Below, piece by piece: positions 1 through 6,027 of a stretch of DNA of 6,983 nucleotides. The stretch covers positions 1 to 6,983 of the forward strand of contig JAGPCH010000073.1 in NCBI GenBank assembly GCA_018058125.1. The letters are read 5' to 3'. This DNA is from Ignavibacteria bacterium. GTDB taxonomy: Bacteria > Bacteroidota > Ignavibacteria > Tepidaquicellales > Tepidaquicellaceae. Numbering within the stretch: the stretch's first letter is position 1; every line of letters begins with the position of its first letter. The notes under the pieces are model-generated. The model was not told where the DNA came from. It saw only the letters and a list, made by a program, of their open reading frames with translations, and did no database searches. Position numbers and translations under genes: made by a program.

Positions 1-1
1 C

Positions 2-613
2 GGTAAGCCCATACTGCTTTCTACGGGCGCTTCCAACTTATGGGAGATCCAGCAGGCAGTTGAGCTCATCGGTCATTATAAAAATCCGCTTGCATTGTTG
101 CAGTGTATCCTTAACTATCCTACTCTATATGAAAATGCAAATCTTGGAATGATTCTTGATCAGAGAAAAAAATTTCCGGAAACAATTCCCGGATATTCGG
201 ATCATACTCTTCCGGGAAACATGGATGTGCTGAAAACAGCAACTTTACTTGGGGCTGTAATACTGGAGAAACATTTCACTTATGATAAATCATTACCGGG
301 CAATGATCATTACCATGCAATGGACAAAGAGGATCTGAAATATTTTTTCAAGGATATGGATAAAATATTTGAGATCATCGGAGATTTTAAGAAGAAGCCA
401 ATTGAATCGGAAGAGAAGTCAATATTGAATGCAAGAAGAAGTCTTGTTGCGAAAAGAAAAATCAGTGCGGGCGAGGAAATTACTTCTGAAGATATTACAT
501 GGAAGAGACCCGGACTTGGAATTAGTCCTAAATTTCTTGATGATGTCATTGGAAAGAAAGCGCTAACTGATATAGAAGAAGATACAGCTCTTAAATGGAA
601 TATGCTTAATTAA
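2..613 (+). CDS. NeuB/SpsE-family nonulosonate synthase, C-terminal part (5' end cut by window edge)
   Basis: The family condenses an N-acetylated hexosamine-type sugar with phosphoenolpyruvate to form a 9-carbon 2-keto acid (sialic, legionaminic or pseudaminic acid). The frame is open from base 2 and gives 203 residues; family members are usually about 340-350, so roughly 140 N-terminal residues lie outside. Visible residues 3-15 (KPILLSTGASNLW) match the TIM-barrel strand usually read as KPVILSTG. LLQCILNYP (32-40) is the LLHCTSNYP-like strand. GYSDHT (64-69) and EKHF (89-92) supply the two metal-binding histidines known from NeuB. A C-terminal SAF/antifreeze-like domain follows (about 140-203: RRSLVAKRKISAGEEI, then KRPGLGISP). 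A TTG at 95 is inside the barrel and is not the start. Oddities: two extra residues between the metal histidines, and PGNDHYHAMD where classical NeuB has PGPDHKASL. The substrate is therefore uncertain. The family is sure; the exact product is not. Confidence 0.93.
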   Translation, partial: GKPILLSTGASNLWEIQQAVELIGHYKNPLALLQCILNYPTLYENANLGMILDQRKKFPETIPGYSDHTLPGNMDVLKTATLLGAVILEKHFTYDKSLPGNDHYHAMDKEDLKYFFKDMDKIFEIIGDFKKKPIESEEKSILNARRSLVAKRKISAGEEITSEDITWKRPGLGISPKFLDDVIGKKALTDIEEDTALKWNMLN

Positions 614-643
614 GAATTTATTTCTATACTAAATTAATATAAA

Positions 644-651
644 AGAAAGGA
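644..651 (+). promoter_or_regulatory. Ribosome binding site for the methyltransferase gene
   Basis: The purine-rich AGAAAGGA ends 6 nt before the ATG at 658 and is one of the clearest Shine-Dalgarno-like sites in the window. It sits in the widest gap (614-657), which is otherwise AT-rich and holds no terminator hairpin or convincing promoter. Confidence 0.6.
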
Positions 652-657
652 AAAACC

Positions 658-1296
658 ATGAAGCAAACAACTCAGGAAGAAGTCTGGAAAACTATTTTCG
701 GCGAGAGTTATAATCACCGGAATAATTTTGACAACAAAGCGCTTGATGAAGTTTACATCAGCGATATTGGAATTTCCAGGACAGAGATGAATGAAAAATT
801 CATAGGTGATCTCGACAGAGATATCAGTATTCTCGAAGTAGGCTGTAATATCGGGATGCAGCTTGTGAATCTGAAAGAAATGGGATTTAAGAATCTCTAT
901 GGAATTGAACTCCAACCCCATGCCGTAGAGCTGGCAAATCTAAGAACACCCGGTATAAATATAATTCAGGGTACGGCATATGATATTCCGTTTAAAAATG
1001 AATATTTCGATCTGGTATTTACCAGCCGAGTGCTCATTCATTTGAATCCTTCTGAAATTGAAAAAGCAATAAAAGAAATTGTAAGATGTTCAAAAAAGTA
1101 TATCTACGGAAATGAATATTATGCTGATGAGCTGACAGAGATAAAAAACTATCACGGACAGAATAATATAGCCTGGAAAAGAAATTTTCCTCAGCTTTTT
1201 CTTGACGTTTCGCCTGACTTAAAACTTTTGAAAGAGGAAAAGTATAAATATACTTTTAATGATGATCTTGACATTACATATCTTTTTGAAAAATAA
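658..1296 (+). CDS. SAM-dependent methyltransferase, pseudaminic-acid-biosynthesis-associated type
   Basis: A 212-residue class I methyltransferase. The SAM-binding motif I is ILEVGCNIG (58-66). The acidic residue after strand 2 is in YGIEL (E84). The motif around 117-129 (FDLVFTSRVLIHL) ends a typical Rossmann methylase core. The N-terminus (VWKTIFGESYNHRN, 9-22) resembles the W..xFGdeYt.RN opening of the pseudaminic-acid-associated methylase family, and the length of about 200 residues fits. The physical substrate is unknown for most of that family; a sugar hydroxyl or amine of the nonulosonate is the natural guess from context. The ATG has a good ribosome binding site and lies 44 nt after the synthase stop. 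No membrane segment or signal peptide is seen, so it should be cytoplasmic. The methyltransferase fold is sure; the subfamily is likely; the target is inferred only. Confidence 0.85.
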   Translation: MKQTTQEEVWKTIFGESYNHRNNFDNKALDEVYISDIGISRTEMNEKFIGDLDRDISILEVGCNIGMQLVNLKEMGFKNLYGIELQPHAVELANLRTPGINIIQGTAYDIPFKNEYFDLVFTSRVLIHLNPSEIEKAIKEIVRCSKKYIYGNEYYADELTEIKNYHGQNNIAWKRNFPQLFLDVSPDLKLLKEEKYKYTFNDDLDITYLFEK

Positions 1297-1300
1297 GATC

Positions 1301-1306
1301 AGGAAA
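1301..1306 (+). promoter_or_regulatory. Ribosome binding site supporting the TTG start at 1316
   Basis: AGGAAA lies 9 nt before TTG 1316, in the 19-nt gap after the methyltransferase stop. No in-frame ATG occurs before the conserved ACIEARMTSSRLPGK motif, so this site and the motif position together fix the TTG as the start. Confidence 0.55.
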
Positions 1307-1315
1307 TTCAATTAA

Positions 1316-2098
1316 TTGAAAAAAAAGAAAAAAATAGTAGCCTGCATAGAAGCACGTATGACATCGAGCAGACTTCCGGGTAAAGTATTGAAGAAGATAT
1401 CCGGCAGAACTGTGCTGGAGATATTGATCAGGCGATTATCTCAATCAAAATACATTGATGAAGTTATAATAGCAGCCACAGACAGAAAGGAAGATGATCC
1501 GGTTGAGAAGCTTGGAAAAGAACTCGGAGTATTCACTTTCAGAGGCAGCGAAGATGATGTGCTTGGAAGAGTTGTTGGCGCAGTGGAAGCTGTAAACGGA
1601 GATATAATTGTTGAGATCACAGGTGATTGCCCTTTAATGGATCCCGGGGTAGTTGACTCTGTCATAGAAAAGTATTTATCGGAAGATAAGAAATATGACT
1701 ATGTAACAAACATTGGCTATGTAGGTGACAGCATCCGTGAGATTCCAATTGGTATGGATGTCAGGGTCTTTTCATTCAAAGATCTTAAGGCGATCAGTGA
1801 AATTACAAATGATCCGGAAGACAGGGAGCATGTGTCTTTATATTTTTTCCGAACAGGAAAAGATAAATACAGACTTTTTAATATCGGGACACCTGAGAAA
1901 TGGAAACGTGACTATAATCCGAGGCTATGTCTTGATACAAAAGAGGATCTTGAGCTGATAAAAAATATTTATGAAACTTTATATCCCTTAAATGAAAATT
2001 TTAAACTTGAAGATATTCTGAACTTTCTGGATAAAAACAGGGAGACTTTGAAAGTTAATTCTATGATAATTCAAAAGACCGTTAAAGATCTTGAATAA
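1316..2098 (+). CDS. SpsF/CMP-KDO-synthetase-family cytidylyltransferase
   Basis: A 260-residue nucleotidyltransferase of the CTP-transferase family (SpsF-like, related to KdsB and NeuA). It is expected to activate the acidic sugar as its CMP derivative. The N-terminal nucleotide-binding signature EARMTSSRLPGKVL (12-25) corresponds to the QARMGSTRLPGKVL of SpsF proteins. ITGDCPLMDP (101-110) is the metal/CTP-binding region, followed by GMDVRVFS (146-153), DPEDREHV (166-173) and LCLDTKEDL (204-212), all typical of SpsF. The start is TTG; the first codons encode Met plus five lysines and are built from an A8-G-A7 tract. The 3' end overlaps the next gene by 8 nt. In this cluster it takes the place normally held by NeuA, LegF or PseF, so CMP-nonulosonate synthetase is the likely role, but SpsF proteins are poorly characterised and another acidic sugar is possible. 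Confidence 0.88.
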   Translation: MKKKKKIVACIEARMTSSRLPGKVLKKISGRTVLEILIRRLSQSKYIDEVIIAATDRKEDDPVEKLGKELGVFTFRGSEDDVLGRVVGAVEAVNGDIIVEITGDCPLMDPGVVDSVIEKYLSEDKKYDYVTNIGYVGDSIREIPIGMDVRVFSFKDLKAISEITNDPEDREHVSLYFFRTGKDKYRLFNIGTPEKWKRDYNPRLCLDTKEDLELIKNIYETLYPLNENFKLEDILNFLDKNRETLKVNSMIIQKTVKDLE

Positions 2099-3053
2099 AC
2101 ATAAAGTCTGTATAATCGGATGCGGCGATATCGGGTTTTTATTTGACCACAACAGAAATTCCGATGGCGCTCTTTCACATTTTAAGGCTTTCAGGGATTC
2201 TGAATATTTTGACCTTACGGCTATAGCAGACAGTAATAAAGAGATCAGAGATAATATAGAAACAGATTACAAAGTAGATGTGTATGAGAATTATGAAAAA
2301 ATGTGTATTGAAAAAAAACCGGTTGTAATAGTAATTGCTACAAATGATGAATCTCATTTTGAGATACTGAAGAGAGTTACAGAATATAAACCCCTTCTGG
2401 TCTTTTGTGAAAAACCTATGACACTTGATTCTGAAGAGGCATATGAAATTTCAAGACTTTATAAAGAAAAGAATATTAAGCTTCAGATAAATTTCACCAG
2501 AAGGTTTCTTGAAGAGTTTTATGATATCGAAAATATTATCAAAGAAAAAGTTATCGGAGATATCGAATCCATTACATTTTATTATTCAAGAGGACTTATC
2601 CATAATGCATCACATTATCTTAATCTTGTAAACTGGTATTTTCCGGAGACTGAAAATGAAATACAAATAGTCTCCAGAAAAGAAGGATTATACAGCAATG
2701 ATGATACTATCAGTTTTAATATGATATACAACAGCGGAATGGAAATCAGATTTATAGGTCTGAATCCTACTAAGTTATCGTTTGCCGAAGTTGATTTCAT
2801 CGGGACAAAAGGCAGAGTGAAAATAAATTGCAGGAATGAAATAGAGAAATACAGGATATCTCAAAACAAAACTTTCAGCGGTTATTCTTCATATGAATTA
2901 ACTGAATCTAAAGCAGTAAATTTTCAGAAAGCTTTGCCAAATGCAGTGGTAAACATTTACAATGCGCTGAGCGGGAATGAAGAGCTTAAGTCACCGGCAG
3001 AACAAACTTTAAAAGTTTTTGAATTAGTAAACAGAATCAGGGAGAAAATATAA
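2091..3053 (+). CDS. Gfo/Idh/MocA-family NAD(P)-dependent sugar oxidoreductase
   Basis: A 320-residue protein with an N-terminal Rossmann domain: IIGCGDIG (8-15) is the dinucleotide-binding glycine motif, AIAD (44-47) ends strand 2, and VIATND (81-86) and CEKPMTLD (106-113) hold the family EKP motif with the likely catalytic K108. The C-terminal alpha/beta domain carries HNASHYLNLVNW (171-182), which aligns with the family motif lDlGsHyiDl. H175 is kept, but H171 and N178 sit where Asp is common. The TTG start overlaps the preceding stop by 8 nt; beta-strand 1 begins at residue 5, so no later start is possible. No good Shine-Dalgarno is seen, which suggests translational coupling. Paired with the next gene, it probably oxidises a hydroxyl of a nucleotide sugar to a ketone for transamination, as known for the WlbA/WlbE and GnnA/GnnB pairs. 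The substrate and the position oxidised cannot be read from the sequence. Confidence 0.87.
   Translation: MNKHKVCIIGCGDIGFLFDHNRNSDGALSHFKAFRDSEYFDLTAIADSNKEIRDNIETDYKVDVYENYEKMCIEKKPVVIVIATNDESHFEILKRVTEYKPLLVFCEKPMTLDSEEAYEISRLYKEKNIKLQINFTRRFLEEFYDIENIIKEKVIGDIESITFYYSRGLIHNASHYLNLVNWYFPETENEIQIVSRKEGLYSNDDTISFNMIYNSGMEIRFIGLNPTKLSFAEVDFIGTKGRVKINCRNEIEKYRISQNKTFSGYSSYELTESKAVNFQKALPNAVVNIYNALSGNEELKSPAEQTLKVFELVNRIREKI
3039..3044 (+). promoter_or_regulatory. Ribosome binding site for the aminotransferase gene
   Basis: AGGGAG inside the last codons of the oxidoreductase gene lies 8 nt before the ATG at 3053. The stop and start share a base (TAATG), the usual arrangement for reinitiation or coupled translation. 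Confidence 0.6.
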
Positions 3054-4375
3054 TGTCAGATCTAGCTTTACTCGGAGGGAATCCGGTCCGGACTAAAATA
3101 TTTCCGCAGAGCAATACAATAGGCGAAGAGGAAAAGATCGCAGTGATGAAAGTTCTCGATTCGGGAAATCTTTCTCAGTATGTCGGGTCATGGAATAAAG
3201 ATTTTAAAGGCGGACCTATGGTGCAGCAGTTTGAAAATGACTGGGCTGAAGCATTCGGTGTTAAATATTGTCATGCGGTAAATTCAAACACTTCGGGTTT
3301 GTATGCATGTATAGGAGCGTGTGATATTGGACCGGGAGATGAAGTTATAGTTTCTCCTTATACAATGACGGCAGGAGCAATTGCTCCGCTGATATACGGA
3401 GCTGTACCGGTGTTCGCAGACATAGATGAAGATATATTCTGCCTTGATCCGAAAAGCATTGAGGCAAACATTACACCGAGGACGAAGGCGATTTTGATAG
3501 TACATATTTGCGGTCATCCTACAGATATGGATGCAGTGATGGCAATAGCAAAGAAACATAATCTGAAAGTAATAGAGGATTGCGCTCAATCACCAATGTC
3601 AACTTACAAAGGAAAATATGTCGGAACAATTGGTGATGTTGGAATTTTCAGTCTGAATTATCACAAGCACATTCACACAGGTGAAGGCGGCATGATCGTG
3701 ACTAATGATCCTGTGATTGCTGAAAAAGTTGAACTGATCAGAAATCACGGCGAGGCAGTTGTCGAAGGAAAAAAGACAAAAGATCTCTGGAATACATTTG
3801 GATTTAATTACAGAATGACTGAGATGGAAGCGGCTGTTGGCATTGAGCAGCTGAAAAAACTGCCGGAGTTGATCGATAAGAGAATTTCGAATGCAAATTA
3901 TTTATCCAGGATACTAGGAGAATTGAACGGCATAATACCACCTGTAGTAAAAGACGGCTGCAAACATGTTTTTTATCAGCAGACATTTAAATTTAAAAAA
4001 GATATAATCGGTGTACACCGAAATACTTTTATAGATGCAATGAAAGCAGAATTGCCGACAATGGTGCTGAGAGAATCAACACCTATAATCGGTTGCGGAT
4101 TTGCGCCTCCATTGTATCTTCAGCCGATCTATCAGCAGCGATTGCATAAATGTTCATTTAATTGTCCGAGATATGACGGAAGCGTTTCTTATGAAAAAGG
4201 ACTTTGTCCTGTAACTGAAAGAATGTTTTATGAAGAAGTGTTTACACATGAATACATGCGTCCTAGTTTTTCGAAACGCGATCTGGAAGACGTAGTAAAT
4301 GCTTATGAAAAAGTATATACAAACGTAAACGATCTGAAAGAATACGAAGCAAAGAAAGCAGCAGCATTAGTTTAG
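3053..4375 (+). CDS. DegT/DnrJ/EryC1/StrS-family PLP-dependent sugar aminotransferase
   Basis: A 440-residue fold-type I aminotransferase that should use glutamate or glutamine to aminate a keto-sugar. LALLGGNPVR (4-13) is the opening seen in the StsC/AHBA-synthase-like branch. The cofactor site has NSNTSGLYA (77-85, phosphate binding), VIEDCAQS (173-180, D176 to the pyridine nitrogen) and FSLNYHKHIHTGEGG (199-213), with K205 as the Schiff-base lysine. GFNYRMTEMEAAVGIEQL (250-267) is the family signature. It is longer than the usual 370-390 residues of PseC or LegC; the extra length is mostly C-terminal, around 345-400, where four cysteines occur (C348, C367, C371, C385) within a segment ending CPVTER. 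The ATG has a good ribosome binding site and overlaps the oxidoreductase stop by one base, and that neighbour probably supplies its keto substrate. Alternatives such as a cyclitol aminotransferase cannot be excluded. Confidence 0.93.
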   Translation: MSDLALLGGNPVRTKIFPQSNTIGEEEKIAVMKVLDSGNLSQYVGSWNKDFKGGPMVQQFENDWAEAFGVKYCHAVNSNTSGLYACIGACDIGPGDEVIVSPYTMTAGAIAPLIYGAVPVFADIDEDIFCLDPKSIEANITPRTKAILIVHICGHPTDMDAVMAIAKKHNLKVIEDCAQSPMSTYKGKYVGTIGDVGIFSLNYHKHIHTGEGGMIVTNDPVIAEKVELIRNHGEAVVEGKKTKDLWNTFGFNYRMTEMEAAVGIEQLKKLPELIDKRISNANYLSRILGELNGIIPPVVKDGCKHVFYQQTFKFKKDIIGVHRNTFIDAMKAELPTMVLRESTPIIGCGFAPPLYLQPIYQQRLHKCSFNCPRYDGSVSYEKGLCPVTERMFYEEVFTHEYMRPSFSKRDLEDVVNAYEKVYTNVNDLKEYEAKKAAALV

Positions 4376-5449
4376 TTGGACTCTCTGAAAAAGAAAATTC
4401 TTATGGCATTTGACGATCCCGGAGGAGGGCTGGCTGTAAGTTCATTGATAGAGAAAATTGAAAAGGAAATAAATTCGGATATTGCAATTTATGCAGGTAA
4501 GCTCAGCAGGAGGTTTTTGAGTAATATCAGATCCGGAAATATCAGGATTGAAGAGATAGATTCAAAGATTGAAAAAGAATATGCTGAAGATATATTTGAA
4601 AAAGAAAATCCGGATTTACTGATTACGGGAACAGGCGGCGGAAATGCAGAACAGGAGCTAAGGAATGTTGCATATAGAAAGAGCATCAGGAGTGTTGTGA
4701 TACTGGATTTCTGGAAAGACTATTCACGGCGATGGAAGTATTCTGATTATTCAATTGAAGATATGAATGAAAAAATATGTGTAATGGATGATCTTACTAA
4801 AGAAGAAATGGAAGCTGAAAATTTTAAGAGTGATAATCTGGCTGTAACAGGACATCCATATCTTGACAGAATTTTTAGTGAAAGAGAAAGGCATATTGAT
4901 CATAGTAATCAAAGAAATTTTACAGAAAATATTCTTTTTCTCTCACAGCCTTTAGACATCATTGGGTTGAAAGAATATGATATTCATCCGCTTGAAAATT
5001 TTTTAATTGCCGTAAGTCGTATAGCAGAACACAGAAAGCAATTATTGAATGTAAAAATTAAACTTCATCCTTCCGAACAAACATCCGAAGAGATATCAAT
5101 AATAATAAATAAATATAACCGGGAATTCATAACAGCTGAATTAGTAACTCAGAATATATCACTAAATGAGCTGATCAGTGATGCTGATATTGTCGCCGGC
5201 TATAATACTATAGCATTGTTTGAAGCAAGGGCAGCAGGTAAAAGAGCTGTCAGTATTCGTGTTGCAGATATTACCAATTCATTAAAAGAGGCAATGGAAA
5301 ATGCAGGGATTGAGATTACAGATCCGGATTCTGAAAGTATATCTAAATGCATAAATGAACATAATGTTTGGGAAATTAATTATCAAAATTTTTCGGGAGG
5401 GATTGTGAATTGTGTAAATGTGATAAAGAAAGAATTAAGTCTTAACTAA
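4376..5449 (+). CDS. GT-B-like protein: putative glycosyltransferase or UDP-sugar hydrolase/epimerase-like enzyme
   Basis: A 357-residue protein I cannot place in a named family. Its architecture looks like two Rossmann-like halves of a GT-B enzyme. The N-terminal half has KKKILMAFDDPGGGLAV (5-21), a glycine-rich loop after strand 1, and DLLITGTGGGNAEQELRNVA (80-99). The interdomain region has ICVMDD (134-139) and VTGHPYLDRI (157-166), like the VtGnp.D element of NeuC/PseG and LpxB-type enzymes. The C-terminal half has IKLHPSEQ (228-235), as in polysialyltransferase and CDP-glycerol glycerophosphotransferase-like proteins, then ADIVAGYNTIALFEARAAGK (270-289), the usual nucleotide-binding stretch of GT-B folds. 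No membrane segment is seen. The TTG start directly follows the preceding TAG with no good ribosome binding site; ATG 4403 would cut into strand 1, so TTG is preferred. Context allows either transfer of the finished sugar or removal of UDP before the synthase step. Confidence 0.72.
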   Translation: MDSLKKKILMAFDDPGGGLAVSSLIEKIEKEINSDIAIYAGKLSRRFLSNIRSGNIRIEEIDSKIEKEYAEDIFEKENPDLLITGTGGGNAEQELRNVAYRKSIRSVVILDFWKDYSRRWKYSDYSIEDMNEKICVMDDLTKEEMEAENFKSDNLAVTGHPYLDRIFSERERHIDHSNQRNFTENILFLSQPLDIIGLKEYDIHPLENFLIAVSRIAEHRKQLLNVKIKLHPSEQTSEEISIIINKYNREFITAELVTQNISLNELISDADIVAGYNTIALFEARAAGKRAVSIRVADITNSLKEAMENAGIEITDPDSESISKCINEHNVWEINYQNFSGGIVNCVNVIKKELSLN

Positions 5450-5455
5450 GAACAA

Positions 5456-6016
5456 ATGGCAGCCAAAATGAAAAACCCTTTCCTTAAAGGAGATAAAATT
5501 TATCTTTCATCGCTTACCCTGGAAGATATTTCGGATGAATATATCAGCTGGCTTAATGACAGTGAAGTCTGCAGTGAAAATTCACATGCCGTCTATCCAA
5601 ACTCATATGAGGCGACATTAGCTTATGTGAAATCTGCGGGGAAGAGCAAGACGGAAATAGTTTTTGCCATTAAGTCGAAAAAAAATAATGACCACATCGG
5701 AAATATATCGGTTCAGAAGATAGATCCTGTAAACAGATCGGCCGAAATCGCAATTATAATTGGAAATAAAAAATACTGGAATAAAGGAATTGGGAGCGAA
5801 GCATATAGGTTAGTGATCGATTACGGATTCCGCACGCTCAATCTTAACAGACTTTCATCCGGACAGACGATCACTAATAAAGGAATGATCAGCGTGTGTG
5901 AAAAAAATGGAATGAAGAAGGAAGGATTATTAAGAGAAGTACTTTATAAGAATGGAAAATATCTCGATGCAGTTGTCTATTCAATTTTAGCAAAAGAGTT
6001 TTTTAAGAAAAAATAA
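5456..6016 (+). CDS. GNAT-family N-acetyltransferase (RimJ/RimL-like), probably a sugar amine acetyltransferase
   Basis: A 186-residue GNAT domain of the Acetyltransf_3/RimJ-RimL type. KGDKIYLSSLTLEDISDEYISW opens the fold (about 11-32; the first half matches the usual lr.l...D start). AEIAIIIGNKKYWNKGIGSEA (96-116) contains strand 4 and the acetyl-CoA pyrophosphate loop N-K-G-I-G. NKGMISVCEKNGMKKEGLLRE (141-161) is the usual N..s..v.eK.Gf..eG.lre region. Family members in nonulosonate clusters (PseH type) acetylate the amino group made by the aminotransferase, which suits this position; ribosomal-protein acetylation is unlikely here. ATG 5456 lies 6 nt after the previous stop with only a weak purine stretch upstream; ATG 5468 (Met5) is an equally possible start. 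No oddity in length. Confidence 0.86.
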   Translation: MAAKMKNPFLKGDKIYLSSLTLEDISDEYISWLNDSEVCSENSHAVYPNSYEATLAYVKSAGKSKTEIVFAIKSKKNNDHIGNISVQKIDPVNRSAEIAIIIGNKKYWNKGIGSEAYRLVIDYGFRTLNLNRLSSGQTITNKGMISVCEKNGMKKEGLLREVLYKNGKYLDAVVYSILAKEFFKKK

Positions 6017-6027
6017 TTTCAGAAGTT

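Noticed and set aside
602..640. Possible internal promoter before the methyltransferase (TATACT at 625-630 or TTAATAT at 634-640)
   Set aside because: No matching -35 box at the right distance, and such hexamers are expected by chance in this AT-rich gap.
634..921. Minus-strand open frame of 95 codons
   Set aside because: It lies opposite the methyltransferase gene, whose motifs are clear; the minus-strand protein shows no recognisable domain.
1725..1958. Second plus-strand open frame inside the cytidylyltransferase gene
   Set aside because: Different frame within a well-conserved gene, with no motif and no ribosome binding site.
3284..3589. Minus-strand open frame of 101 codons
   Set aside because: Shadow of the aminotransferase gene; its Cys/Tyr-rich translation is what the antisense of that coding sequence would give.
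5999..6013. T6-AAG-A6 inverted repeat at the end of the acetyltransferase gene as a terminator
   Set aside because: The stem would be only A-T pairs with a 3-nt loop, no GC-rich stem and no following U tract; it lies in coding sequence and the next gene starts 11 nt after the stop.
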